DNA from: Acidobacteriota bacterium
GTDB lineage: Bacteria; Acidobacteriota; Holophagae; Acanthopleuribacterales; Acanthopleuribacteraceae
NCBI GenBank assembly: GCA_002747255.1
Contig: PDUC01000038.1
Location: 33,501-97,500, forward strand
Reading direction: 5' to 3'
DNA length: 64,000 bases
Below, piece by piece: positions 27,959 through 37,280 of this stretch; the stretch's first letter is position 1, and the number at the start of each line of letters is the position of its first letter. The position numbers were made by a program, and so were the translations under genes. The notes under the pieces were generated by a model. That model had not been told where the DNA came from. It worked only from the letters and a program-made list of their open reading frames with translations, and did no database searches.

Positions 27959-27972
27959 TTCTTACGTAAGAA
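27959..27972. promoter_or_regulatory. 14-bp perfect palindrome before the TMEM43 gene
   Basis: TTCTTACGTAAGAA is a perfect palindrome about 35 nt before ATG 28006 and just upstream of TTGACT. It could be a dimeric repressor or activator site. The remaining gene-free sequence from 27636 to 28005 shows no other clear feature. Confidence 0.4.
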
Positions 27973-28005
27973 GTTGACTTTTATTAAGTTTGGGAGGAGA
28001 GGAAC

Positions 28006-29193
28006 ATGTCTTCAGATACATTCACCGAAATAACCACACAATCGTGGGGCAGCCGTCTAAAGGATTCCATTGGCGGCATTTTCTTCGGAATCATCATGGT
28101 CATCGCTTCCTTTATTCTACTGTTTTGGAATGAAGGCAGAGCGGTAAAGAGAGCACAGGCACTGGAGGAAGGTGCGGCCAGCGTCATCAGTGTCTCATCC
28201 CTCGAAATAGACCCCGCTAATGAGGGGAAACTGGTTCACGTAACGGGGGAAACGCAAACTTCAGAAATCCTGTCCGATTCCAACTTCAAAGTCAGTCAAA
28301 AGGCCATTCAACTTACACGTTCTTCCGAGATGTATCAGTGGGAAGAGAAAAAGGAAAGTAAGACCAAAGAAAAGGTAGGCGGAAAAAAGGAAACCACAAC
28401 CACCTACACGTATAGAAAGGTGTGGTCTGCTGCTGCTATTGATTCCAGCAATTTCAAGAAACCCGATGGCCACGACAATCCGGGCGGTATTCTGTATCCT
28501 CAAGAAAGTCGTCAGGCAGAGGAAGTTAAACTCGATGCTTTCAGGCTTACTTCGAGCCAAATCAGCAGTATTTCGGGTTTTCAACCTTTGGCGCTCCCTC
28601 ATGATGTTTTGGACACGATCCCATTAGAAAACCACTCTAAATTCCAAATAGAGGGAAACACACTCTACTACGGAAAGGATCCCTCAAATCCGGAAATAGG
28701 TGATCTTAAAATTCAATTCCGTTACATTCCCCCCGGACAAACCATTAGTGTCATTGCTCAACAAAAAGGCAACAGCTTCCTGCCTTACGTGGCCAAGTCA
28801 GGAAGCCAAATTGATCTCTTGTCCTCGGGCTCTCTAACCGCAGAAGCCATGTTCCAGTCGGAAATGCGAAGTAATACCATTTTGACATGGGTTATACGAA
28901 TTGGCGGCTTTTTCCTGATGTTTATCGGTTTTAGAGTCATGTTCAATATCTTCCGAACACTGGCCGCCGTCGTTCCTTTCATTGCAAAAATCGTCGGATT
29001 TGGTCTCTCTCTTCTGTCGGGCTTACTGGCAGCTTCCTTCACACTGTTAACCATCGCCATTGCCTGGCTCTTCTACCGACCGTTGTTGAGCATCATCCTC
29101 ATTGTCGTTGTTGTCATCATCTTGGTAGCAGTAAGAATGTTGAAAAAAAACAAGCAGGAAGCGTCGTTTGTTCCGCCTCCACCAACTGTGTAA
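28006..29193 (+). CDS. TMEM43 (LUMA) family membrane protein
   Basis: A 395-residue protein clearly of the TMEM43 family, known from the human inner nuclear membrane and from diverse bacteria: TTQSWGSRLKDSIGGIFFG, FWNEGRAVKRA and DPANEGKLVHV are signature stretches. One transmembrane helix at about 25-45, a large extracytoplasmic region (50-280), then three closely spaced helices (about 290-370) and a Pro-rich tail. The bacterial function is unknown; envelope organisation or signalling platform is the usual guess. RBS GGAGGAGAGG. The next gene starts 2 nt after its stop, so both are likely one operon. Confidence 0.9.
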   Translation: MSSDTFTEITTQSWGSRLKDSIGGIFFGIIMVIASFILLFWNEGRAVKRAQALEEGAASVISVSSLEIDPANEGKLVHVTGETQTSEILSDSNFKVSQKAIQLTRSSEMYQWEEKKESKTKEKVGGKKETTTTYTYRKVWSAAAIDSSNFKKPDGHDNPGGILYPQESRQAEEVKLDAFRLTSSQISSISGFQPLALPHDVLDTIPLENHSKFQIEGNTLYYGKDPSNPEIGDLKIQFRYIPPGQTISVIAQQKGNSFLPYVAKSGSQIDLLSSGSLTAEAMFQSEMRSNTILTWVIRIGGFFLMFIGFRVMFNIFRTLAAVVPFIAKIVGFGLSLLSGLLAASFTLLTIAIAWLFYRPLLSIILIVVVVIILVAVRMLKKNKQEASFVPPPPTV

Positions 29194-29195
29194 AC

Positions 29196-31121
29196 ATGAG
29201 GACTGCGTTGTACAGGAAATCAGAATCGGCTTTTGGAAGTCCCATGATTGACAGGCATCTAAAGACTTCAAGAAGTGTAGCGCTTAACCGTCTCCTTTGG
29301 TTATTTCTACCGGTGATTTTGGTTTTGTTTAACTGCGGCCCAACCGCAAAAGATCCCATCCAGCTTGCGGGCTTGGTAGATCAGGTTACAGTTGACTACG
29401 ATGATCAAATGGTTCCCCATATCCATGCTGAATCCTCAAAAGATGCCATCCGGGTTCAGGGCTACCTTCACGGTCTTCAGCATGGAGAGAACCTTATTCG
29501 AGCTCTCGAAGTGTTTAAAGGTCAATTCAAAGATCCCCAGGGCCCGGGTGAATGGCTGTTGCTCTCTCGGTTATTTGAATCATTCCCCATGCAAGAAACC
29601 GCTGAAGAATCCCTGAAGCTCTACCCCGTTGCATCCAAAAACACGCTGCAATGGTATCTGGAGGGTATGAATGAGGCCACTCCGCAACACAAATGGGTTC
29701 CCACAGACCTCATCCTGCTCCATCGCGGATACGCTTTCCTCATGAACAACTGCCTTCCCCGTGCCTGGCTGCAATTTTCAGAGTCCTTTTCAGCAGGACA
29801 ATCCAATTCACCACCCTTCACACTCTCAACCGAGGTACTCCCGCTCTTTCAGGGACCCTCCATTGAATGTGTCAGACAAAACAGAACCGCCCCTTTTGAT
29901 ATTCAATTCAGAACATCTCCCTCCTGGTGGTTCGTCTTTCAACCCGTGCGAATCAGCACACCGCAGTTTAAAGTGGAAGGTATCAGCCTGGCGGGTTTAC
30001 CTCTGGTTGTAACCGGTTCCACTGCGACTCTTCAGTTCACTCAGGTTCCCATTGAAGGTGACACCAGTTTCATCTTCCCCATGGACACAGGCAAATCGGA
30101 ACTTTTAGACGCTATTTCAGACTCCCTGAAGCTCGAAGATTTGAAGAAACAGGGTGTTTCCCTGCCCATTACAGCCATTGACCAGAACAGCAACTTAGAG
30201 CCCAGGTTTTATTGGACAGGTTTCAGACCTTCAGCTGACCTGCACACATTCCATGTGTTAATTCACGCAAAGTCACTGGAGGAAGCCAGTTACGCCTTCG
30301 AATACCAACAAGTTCCGCTCGCGGAATGGACGCTCCACTCCCCGCCCTTCAGCTCCGTTGTCATGGAAGTTGGAACCAGAGCCGTCAACCGACAAGCGGT
30401 TCTTTCCGCTGACTATGTCTATCCCTTTAGCGGGCACACCGCGATCAAGAAAACCATCGCGTCTTCTGTCCGGGGCTATAACTTTCAGCACGATGGCAAC
30501 AACTCCTCAGACGCACGCTTGAAAAAGCTCATGACCCAATGGTTAAACGGACCGTTGAAATACCTCATGGCAAAACCGGAATGGCAAGAAGCCAAAAAGC
30601 TCATGACAGAAGACAGGGAAGCCGCCGTCCAGTTACTTTGGAGAGAGCTGCTGGCAATATCGGAAGAATCCATTCCAGTAGAACTGAGCCAGAACAATCC
30701 CATCGCAGTGCGACATGTACTGCTGGCAGAAAATGATCGATCCACGCACATGGACAGCGAAGCGAAATCAATAGAAATCATGAATCACCTAAGCCAAATT
30801 CTCTCAGGCATATCCTGCGAGTTGAAAAATGTCAAAAACGCTGCGTCACTGTTGTCCTGTTACATGCCGGATGCACCCCAAACGCTCTACAGCCTGCCTT
30901 ATCAATCGCCCTCCTGTGATAATCCCAATGGCATCTTCTTTACCAGCTTTCAGTCTGAGATCATCCGATGCGCTACTCACCAGGTTCGCCTTCGCACTCT
31001 GAGTGAAGGCCCTATGCCCATTCGCACAATGCCTTTCTCCATCACCGGAAAGCCCACCACACCAAAAGGCACAAGATGGAAAGTCAAGCCTTCCATGGTG
31101 CTTGTACCCTCCGGAAATTAA
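29196..31121 (+). CDS. penicillin-acylase-like lipoprotein lacking the catalytic serine
   Basis: A 641-residue exported protein: hydrophobic segment (33-46) ending at Cys47 (LFNC, a non-standard lipobox). The mature start matches the alpha-subunit of penicillin acylases (VTVDYDDQMVPHIHAESSKDAIRVQGYLHGLQHGENL). Further on VEGISLAGLPLVVTGS matches the region that normally follows the beta-chain N-terminus. The segment that should hold the autocatalytic Ser (NxSNxWV...GKPLLANDPH) is absent: only PSWWFVFQPVRIS stands in its place. So the fold may be kept but N-terminal-nucleophile catalysis should not be possible. ATG 29196 or 29244 may start it; both keep the anchor. Confidence 0.65.
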   Translation: MRTALYRKSESAFGSPMIDRHLKTSRSVALNRLLWLFLPVILVLFNCGPTAKDPIQLAGLVDQVTVDYDDQMVPHIHAESSKDAIRVQGYLHGLQHGENLIRALEVFKGQFKDPQGPGEWLLLSRLFESFPMQETAEESLKLYPVASKNTLQWYLEGMNEATPQHKWVPTDLILLHRGYAFLMNNCLPRAWLQFSESFSAGQSNSPPFTLSTEVLPLFQGPSIECVRQNRTAPFDIQFRTSPSWWFVFQPVRISTPQFKVEGISLAGLPLVVTGSTATLQFTQVPIEGDTSFIFPMDTGKSELLDAISDSLKLEDLKKQGVSLPITAIDQNSNLEPRFYWTGFRPSADLHTFHVLIHAKSLEEASYAFEYQQVPLAEWTLHSPPFSSVVMEVGTRAVNRQAVLSADYVYPFSGHTAIKKTIASSVRGYNFQHDGNNSSDARLKKLMTQWLNGPLKYLMAKPEWQEAKKLMTEDREAAVQLLWRELLAISEESIPVELSQNNPIAVRHVLLAENDRSTHMDSEAKSIEIMNHLSQILSGISCELKNVKNAASLLSCYMPDAPQTLYSLPYQSPSCDNPNGIFFTSFQSEIIRCATHQVRLRTLSEGPMPIRTMPFSITGKPTTPKGTRWKVKPSMVLVPSGN

Positions 31122-31188
31122 CGGCCGCGGCTTTCTTTCCCGTTTGAACCATCTGTTTTATGAGACCGCACGGTCAAAAGGAGTCGCT

Positions 31189-31812
31189 ATGAAAACCAGT
31201 TTCATCTTGTCATTACTCTTCATCTCGAGTATGTATAGTATCAGTGAGGATAAGAATGTGAGAGGAGAAAAAGCCATGGAAACGATTACTCTTGGAGGCG
31301 GCTGCTTTTGGTGTGTGGAAGCTATTTTTGAAGAAGTTAGAGGTGTTTTAGAAGTGGTCTCCGGCTATACAGGCGGCGAACTTGAAAACCCAACCTACAA
31401 GCAGATCTGCACAGGAGAGACCGATCACGCCGAAGTATGCAAAATAACCTACGATCCCAACCTGATTTCACTTGAAGAACTTTTGGAGATCTTTTTCAAA
31501 ACACATAACCCAACCACACTCAACCGTCAGGGTGCGGATGTTGGGACCCAGTACCGCTCAGTCATCTTTTATCACAATGATGACCAGAAAAAACGCGCCC
31601 AAACAGTCATCGATCAGCTCAATCGCGCTGAAATCTGGAGCAAACCCATCGTAACGACCCTTGAACCTCAAGCTCCCTTTTATGCCGCAGAAGATTACCA
31701 CCAGAATTACTATGCCAGAAACCCTCGCCAGGGCTACTGCCGCATGGTGATCACCCCTAAACTGAACCAATTCAGAAAAGTCTTTGAAAAATATCGCGTG
31801 GGAAAGAAGTAA
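31189..31812 (+). CDS. msrA: exported peptide methionine sulfoxide reductase MsrA
   Basis: A 207-residue protein: signal peptide (MKTSFILSLLFISSMYSIS) followed by a full MsrA domain with catalytic Cys in GGGCFWCVEA, then SGYTGG, ADVGTQYRS and EDYHQNYYARN. It reduces methionine-S-sulfoxide in proteins; the signal peptide places it outside the cytoplasm. ATG 31189 has AAAGGAG 6 nt upstream; an upstream in-frame ATG overlaps the acylase-like gene and is not credible. Residues near the C-terminus lack the extra resolving cysteines of some MsrA, suggesting a one- or two-Cys mechanism. Confidence 0.93.
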   Translation: MKTSFILSLLFISSMYSISEDKNVRGEKAMETITLGGGCFWCVEAIFEEVRGVLEVVSGYTGGELENPTYKQICTGETDHAEVCKITYDPNLISLEELLEIFFKTHNPTTLNRQGADVGTQYRSVIFYHNDDQKKRAQTVIDQLNRAEIWSKPIVTTLEPQAPFYAAEDYHQNYYARNPRQGYCRMVITPKLNQFRKVFEKYRVGKK

Positions 31813-32125
31813 CCGCTGGTTTTGAATGACAAAACACACTTGCTGATCACCGAGATAGCGTTGTTTGATTGAGGTGATAGTCTTTCTCTGACCCCAAGGG
31901 CGCAAACGGATGCGGCTCGAGGCGACTTTCGTATCGGGCCGATTCTTTATTTATTGGCCAGAAAAGGGTGTCGAAAGTCAATTTCACAGCCCTTCGCCAA
32001 TCTGATTGGCTTTCATTTACAGGGATTTTTCAATAGAAAATCTGACTTGACCCAATGTCTGTTTCATTTTGGATTTCCCGTTCAGTATGACAGGTCGTAT
32101 TCCTGTTGCATTCACCATCAGTAAA

Positions 32126-32150
32126 AAAGCCCGGCATTGCACCGGGCTTT
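32126..32150 (-). terminator. Rho-independent terminator of the Gld-like exporter operon
   Basis: AAAGCCCGG (32126-32134) pairs perfectly with CCGGGCTTT (32142-32150) around a 7-nt loop; on the minus strand the stem runs into TTTTTT. It lies 36 nt after the DUF4340 gene stop. On the plus strand TTTCTTTGCTTT follows, so it may work in both directions. The rest of 31813-32185 shows nothing else. Confidence 0.85.
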
Positions 32151-32185
32151 CTTTGCTTTAGCTTTTAGAGCTTCTTTTCCAGAAG

Positions 32186-33217
32186 CTATTTCGCTTTCTG
32201 GATGAGGTCCTGCTTGGTGTAGAAGAATTTCGCGCCGTTTTGCCCGCTTAATTCGTAGACCCAGGATCCGTGGAATTCATTGAATTTCTTCAGCTCATCG
32301 TTAAGTTGCAGAACTTTGGATTTTTCTTTCAGTTCTTCTTCCGATTCCTGTCCCGTCAGCTGGATTTGCTTGAGTTGGTGACCGGACTGGACTTTCATGT
32401 AAATTGTTTCGCCCTTCTTTCCAACGGCAATTTGATAGTGCGCCTTGTTTTTCAGGTACACCGTCACCGCATTGGTGAAGCGAACATCTTTTACTTTGGG
32501 ATTATCGGCCAGGAAGGCGTCTTTAATTTTGAGATTGGAAAGCAGCCCTTTAACCTGCCCGAACTCGGAGGCCTTGGTTTCCATGCCTTTAGGCAGCTTT
32601 TGTAGTTGAAGCGTGCCGCCGTCGTCTTCGATGGTATACCCGTTACCTTCAATTTTAAGAACGTCACTTTGCGGAATATTGAGTATGTCATCTTTAATCA
32701 GGCTGGATGGCGTGACATTCAGGTAACTGGTTTTAGACGTCAGGTAGATGGTTTCATCGTCTCCGTTCTTCTTGACGTAAGAGCCCTGACCGCCTTCCGC
32801 CTTTTTACCGATAAAGAAGTTGACCATCTCCTTACCGGCATCGTTTTTGAAAATGATGTGGGTTGTTTCAGCGGGACCTTCGAGCACTTCCAACTCTTTG
32901 CTTAATTCCGCACCGGAACCAATTTCATCTTCCAGCTCCATATCCAGAATGCTGGTGATAATGCGGTTAACGGCCTGGTTCTTGGCGGGATAGCCCGCTT
33001 TACTCGCCATGGAGAAGTGATCGTCTTCCCGCTTGAGTTCAACGTGATCCTTTCCTTTGTCGATCAGGATCTCGCTGATGTTATCGGGATTCAAATTGGA
33101 GAGGAACTTTTGTCCTCTTTCAAACCGATCTGAACTGTCTTGCGCCTGTTTGAAGGCCATGAATGAAAGTACAAATAAAATAACAGCGGCAATGCCGAGG
33201 TAGCGATTCAAGTTCAT
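32186..33217 (-). CDS. DUF4340 protein of the Gld-like exporter
   Basis: A 343-residue protein anchored by one N-terminal helix (RYLGIAAVILFVLSFMAF) with a large periplasmic part of two repeated DUF4340-like units (ISEILIDKGKDHVELKREDD ... DVLKIEGNGYTIEDDGG). This family accompanies GldG-type ABC exporter genes in many phyla. Its ATG overlaps the GldG-like stop by 4 nt, and it is the last gene before the terminator. Substrate and role are unknown. Confidence 0.85.
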   Translation of the reverse strand: MNLNRYLGIAAVILFVLSFMAFKQAQDSSDRFERGQKFLSNLNPDNISEILIDKGKDHVELKREDDHFSMASKAGYPAKNQAVNRIITSILDMELEDEIGSGAELSKELEVLEGPAETTHIIFKNDAGKEMVNFFIGKKAEGGQGSYVKKNGDDETIYLTSKTSYLNVTPSSLIKDDILNIPQSDVLKIEGNGYTIEDDGGTLQLQKLPKGMETKASEFGQVKGLLSNLKIKDAFLADNPKVKDVRFTNAVTVYLKNKAHYQIAVGKKGETIYMKVQSGHQLKQIQLTGQESEEELKEKSKVLQLNDELKKFNEFHGSWVYELSGQNGAKFFYTKQDLIQKAK

Positions 33218-35247
33218 GCCACACCTCCTTTAACCCGATAGTCTTTCGCTCTTCGGCGGAAGAAGAGGAACAGCCCCATTGCCAGAACCAGCAGAGGCAT
33301 CATCCACATGGTAATGGCTTTTACCATGGTTTCTTCACCCTCAAGACGGGAGCGTTTGTTCTTCCGAATCTCGTAGAGCTCTTTTTCGGCATTCCTGATC
33401 TTCTCATTGATCTGGTTCACATCGTCGCGAACCTTCTTTTGCAGAAGACTGGCATTTTGCTTGGTGGCCTGACTCTGCTTATCGCGCACTTCTTTCTGGA
33501 AGCGCTCAATATCCGCGCGAATCTGCTTTTCTCTGTCCAGCGTTTCCTTGTCGGCCTGAGCTTCAATGGCATCAAAGCGCTTGAAGGGCCTTTTGATGGT
33601 GGCTTTTGCTCTGACATCCATTAACTCTTTGGCACCCATCAGGAAATCGAGACTGTTCAACAGCACTTTGTGATTATCGCCGTTGGCAACGGTACCAAGG
33701 AAGGTTTTCTGGTAAGCAAAAACATCCGAAATGAAGTCCACATCGGCGAAAATAAGCACAACAGACTCCGCTCTGGCATCTTCGGCAACCGCTTCTTTTT
33801 TCACCATTTCAGCACCTTCTTCAGGCGGCAGTTCAACACCGGGCGGTAAGCCTGCGGGCGGTTCCGGTGTGGAAGCGGCAAATTCGGCTCCTTCAGGGAA
33901 AGCAGAATCCAGCTTACCTTGAATGAGGTAGCTCATTACCACCGGTTTACCGGCAGAGGAGTAGTTATCCAGTAGTTTTCCAGGTCTGTTGAAGTCGAGG
34001 TATTTCAGTTCGTTGGGATCTCCACCGTAGGGCAGACCCGGTTTGACATTGAGAAGTCCCGCATCGGAAGTCATGGTTACCAACGGTGTGAATTCCGCTT
34101 TTTCTTCATCGGTAACAGTCAGTGAACCGGCGGTGAAGAAACGAACGGTATTGACGCCCTTGAAAATAGGTGAATCCTTGTCGAAGACCGCATCGCGCGA
34201 ATCCTGTGTCACCTGAAGGTCGACAATCACTTTCTGAGCCGGCCCGTTCTGCTGTACCGGTCGCTTGACCGCGAGGTTGTAGTCGGCTATGAACTCGTCT
34301 TCCTCTCGCTTAATGCCCCATTTATCCATGAGCTTCTTAAGGTTGGAAGAGGGTTTGTAGTTGTAGGCAGCCATGGGATTTTGCGGATCTTGTGGAGCCT
34401 GGTCCTGCAGGCAGTAAGGGTCGAGGAAGATCAGGGCGTTGCCGCCGGTGACAATCCACTCATCCAAAGCCCAAAGTTGTTTGGTGGAGAGAGAACGCGG
34501 GTGAACAACCATAACCAGATCGTATTCATCGTGTGAAATGTGATCGCTTTCCTTGTCGATCCTGGAAAGATCGTATTCCTCTTCCATCAGTTTCATGCTA
34601 ATCCAGGAATCCTTTGCCTGTTTTCCCTGATAGGCCATCAGCTGTTGGTAGTAGGGGTTGTTGTCTGTCAACACTTCGAGACTGGAGATGATTCCAATGC
34701 GTTTTTTCTTTGGCCACAGCAGGCGGTAGAGTGTTTTGGAGATCTCGTATTCCAGAGTTTCCTGTTTTTCAGGCCACAGGAAGGGAATGACAGCCTTACT
34801 TCCCGTTTGCGTTTTAAAGACAATGCCGAAATAGAACATATCGCCGTGCTGATTGATTGGTTTTCCTTCAAGTCCGTCATCGGCGGCGTCTTGTGCTTCG
34901 TCGGTATCGGTGACGGGATCGACATAGTGAAATAGTATCTTGCCGTCAGAGTAACGTTCGTATTCTCCCAATAAACTGCGAACGTAGTCCGCGTAAGAGA
35001 TGAAGTTTTTAATGAATTGAGGCAGTTTCTTGCCTGTATCTTCAGAGAAGTAGAGTGTCACGTCGACGGGTTTAACGCCTTCACTCCTCATTTTTTCCAG
35101 AATCTCGTGGGTTCCGTTCGTTAAAGAGTAGAGATTATCGGCTGTGAAGTCGAGCCTCGCTCCCCTTGTCTTGTTATACAAAAAGTGCGTGAGAAACAAA
35201 CCGCACAAGGCCAGAAGGACCAGCGTGATTATACTTTTAGTTTTCAT
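33214..35247 (-). CDS. GldG-like ABC exporter auxiliary protein
   Basis: A 677-residue protein: N-terminal transmembrane helix (about 6-24), the Gldg/ABC-auxiliary periplasmic domain (DFTADNLYSLTNGTHEIL near the start, then SLEVLTDNNP, DLVMVVHPRSL, ALIFLDPYC), a Pro-rich insertion (about 450-475), a coiled coil (about 560-640) and a C-terminal helix followed by an RRRAKD tail. In Bacteroidota GldA/GldF/GldG serve gliding motility, but the same cassette is widespread in non-gliding bacteria, where its export cargo is unknown. 12 nt behind the permease gene. Confidence 0.88.
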   Translation of the reverse strand: MKTKSIITLVLLALCGLFLTHFLYNKTRGARLDFTADNLYSLTNGTHEILEKMRSEGVKPVDVTLYFSEDTGKKLPQFIKNFISYADYVRSLLGEYERYSDGKILFHYVDPVTDTDEAQDAADDGLEGKPINQHGDMFYFGIVFKTQTGSKAVIPFLWPEKQETLEYEISKTLYRLLWPKKKRIGIISSLEVLTDNNPYYQQLMAYQGKQAKDSWISMKLMEEEYDLSRIDKESDHISHDEYDLVMVVHPRSLSTKQLWALDEWIVTGGNALIFLDPYCLQDQAPQDPQNPMAAYNYKPSSNLKKLMDKWGIKREEDEFIADYNLAVKRPVQQNGPAQKVIVDLQVTQDSRDAVFDKDSPIFKGVNTVRFFTAGSLTVTDEEKAEFTPLVTMTSDAGLLNVKPGLPYGGDPNELKYLDFNRPGKLLDNYSSAGKPVVMSYLIQGKLDSAFPEGAEFAASTPEPPAGLPPGVELPPEEGAEMVKKEAVAEDARAESVVLIFADVDFISDVFAYQKTFLGTVANGDNHKVLLNSLDFLMGAKELMDVRAKATIKRPFKRFDAIEAQADKETLDREKQIRADIERFQKEVRDKQSQATKQNASLLQKKVRDDVNQINEKIRNAEKELYEIRKNKRSRLEGEETMVKAITMWMMPLLVLAMGLFLFFRRRAKDYRVKGGVA

Positions 35248-35259
35248 CGATGAACCTCC

Positions 35260-36009
35260 TTACGATGCCTTGGTCTGGTTGAGAACGACAATGCCGCCGA
35301 AAAGCCAGATTGCTGTCATGATAACGAAGAATGCCAGTGAACGAAATTCCAGCAAACCACGTGTAAGTGAGCCGAAATGATCGGTAATACTCAAACTCGC
35401 CAGTAATTGTTCAGGATAGGCGCCAAAAAACGAATTGACCACCTGCAGGGTTTGAGGAAGCCCAAGAATCAAGAAAATAACCGATGCGGTGATACCCAGA
35501 ATGAAGGCCACCACCTGATTCTTGGTCAACGCCGAGAAGAGCATGCCGATCGAGAGGAACGCGGCACCCAGCAGGAAGCAGCCTAGGTAACCCGTAAAAA
35601 TGGGTCCCCAGTCGGGATCGCCCAGATAGGCGGTCATGAACACCATGGGTGTGGTCAGCAGCAGTGAAAAACCGAGGAAACACAAACCAGCCAGGAACTT
35701 GCCAAGGTAAGCACCTTCAAGTGTGATGGGCAGGGTAAAGAGAATTTCAATGGTGCCGGTCTTGCGCTCTTCAGCCCACAAACGCATGGCCACCGCGGGA
35801 ACCAGGATGACAAAGATCCACGGAATGAACGCGAAAAAGGAGATCATGGAAGCTTGTCTCAGCTCCAGGAAACGCCCAAAGTCCCTGGAAAGCGCCAGGT
35901 AACTGGAGGCCAAGAGAAAGATAACAACGAAAATGTAGCCGAGAGGAGAGGCAAAGTAGCCTTTGAACTCCCTGGCAAATACGGGTTTAAAACCGGTAAA
36001 GTTCATCAT
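35260..36009 (-). CDS. ABC-2 type permease, GldF-like
   Basis: A 249-residue membrane protein with six helices and the ABC-2 layout: FAREFKGYFASPLGYIFVV at the start, the phrase RLWAEERKTGTIEILFTLPI, and the last helix FFVIMTAIWLFGGIVVL. It forms the membrane channel driven by the ATPase whose gene overlaps by 4 nt upstream. Operon order is ATPase, permease, GldG-like, DUF4340. Confidence 0.92.
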   Translation of the reverse strand: MMNFTGFKPVFAREFKGYFASPLGYIFVVIFLLASSYLALSRDFGRFLELRQASMISFFAFIPWIFVILVPAVAMRLWAEERKTGTIEILFTLPITLEGAYLGKFLAGLCFLGFSLLLTTPMVFMTAYLGDPDWGPIFTGYLGCFLLGAAFLSIGMLFSALTKNQVVAFILGITASVIFLILGLPQTLQVVNSFFGAYPEQLLASLSITDHFGSLTRGLLEFRSLAFFVIMTAIWLFGGIVVLNQTKAS

Positions 36010-36929
36010 GTGGTCACCCCCTGAGTAACGGATCTGAAGAGGTCATCCAGACGACCTTCCTGCAGGTGAACGGAGTGGAGCTCTGTTTCCTTGAGAATTT
36101 GCATCATTTCGGTAAGGTAATTGCCGCCGTCTTTGGGAATCATCTCAAACTCTGTTTTCGAGTGGCGTTTCAGTCTCTGGCACCACTCGCGACTTTCGAT
36201 ATCTGCCAGTAAATCGGCGTTCTCTTCCACCAGGGAAACAACGATGACGTTGTGATTGGGCGCTTGCTCAATCAGTTCAGCGGGAGTGGAATCAACCAGA
36301 ATTTTTCCCTCGGAGATAATTAACGCTCTGTTGCACACGCGCTCGACTTCATCCAGAATGTGAGTTGAGAGAATAATGCACTTGTTTTCGGATAAACTGC
36401 TGATTAAATCCTGCACCAGGGCTTTCTGGTTGGGATCCAGTCCATCGGTTGGTTCGTCGAGAATGAGAACTTCCGGATCGTGAATGAGAGCCTGAGCCAG
36501 ACCCACCCGGCGCTTGAACCCCTTGGACAGGGTTTCGATGTTCTGGTGAACCACCGACTCCAGGCCTGTCATGGCAACCACTTTCTCAATGGCCGCTTTG
36601 GGATTATCCAGCGATCGTGCCGCCGCTATGAACTGTAAAAAGCCGGTTACGGTCATTTCACCGTAGGCAGGGGCGCTTTCGGGCAAGTAACCGATCATTT
36701 TTCTCGCTTGTAAATTGTCACTGGCTAAATTAAAGCCGCTAACCTCGATGCTGCCCTTATCAGCATCTAAGAATCCAGTGATCATCTTCATTGCGGTCGA
36801 CTTGCCCGCACCGTTGGGCCCCATAAAGCCCAGCACATCACCCTTGGAGACCGAAAAACTGATTCCATCCACAGCTTTAATCGGCCCGTAATACTTGAAT
36901 AGGTCTTTAACCTCGACTAGGGTCGTCAT
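36006..36929 (-). CDS. ABC transporter ATP-binding protein, GldA-like
   Basis: About 307 residues. Walker A GPNGAGKST, signature LSKGFKRRVGLAQAL, Walker B VLILDEPTDGLDP and the switch His in LSTHILDEV are intact; a C-terminal regulatory domain follows. Four ATGs compete; ATG 36929 (MTTLVEV) is chosen because GGAG lies exactly 6 nt upstream. It energises the export complex encoded by the next three genes. Confidence 0.93.
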   Translation of the reverse strand: MTTLVEVKDLFKYYGPIKAVDGISFSVSKGDVLGFMGPNGAGKSTAMKMITGFLDADKGSIEVSGFNLASDNLQARKMIGYLPESAPAYGEMTVTGFLQFIAAARSLDNPKAAIEKVVAMTGLESVVHQNIETLSKGFKRRVGLAQALIHDPEVLILDEPTDGLDPNQKALVQDLISSLSENKCIILSTHILDEVERVCNRALIISEGKILVDSTPAELIEQAPNHNVIVVSLVEENADLLADIESREWCQRLKRHSKTEFEMIPKDGGNYLTEMMQILKETELHSVHLQEGRLDDLFRSVTQGVTT

Positions 36930-37228
36930 CATCATCTCCATTTATAAAGGTATTTGGCAATCCATCGCAATTTTTTCCGTGTCATACATGAAAGTAAACC
37001 CAAAGTTCGACATGATTCCGGATTGCCATATAAAAAGCAGGTACGCCATGTTGACATACCTCTGCCGTCATAAGGTCTACAACAGCATAGCTGCAGCCCG
37101 TATAGGGCTGTCAAGGGCAAATTTTATGCCAGGATTTGGATATGGGAAAGGGGGAGATTGAGAGATGCCGATAAACATGCCTTGGTTTTTGCGATAATTC
37201 ATTTGATGCGTTGTTCGCCTAAACCAGG

Positions 37229-37259
37229 AAAGGCACAGAACCCGTGTTGCTGTGCCTTT
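37229..37259 (-). terminator. hairpin after the psp operon
   Basis: AAAGGCACAG (37229-37238) and CTGTGCCTTT (37250-37259) form a perfect 10-bp stem with an 11-nt loop, 22 nt after the pspC stop on the minus strand. Only three Us follow, so strength is moderate. The remaining gap to 36930 holds the ABC leader region and nothing else clear. Confidence 0.6.
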
Positions 37260-37280
37260 GGATTTGAGTTAGTCGCATTG

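Noticed and set aside
27648-28005. tRNA gene or T-box leader near hisS
   Set aside because: No cloverleaf, CCA end or T-box core could be found by reading either strand.
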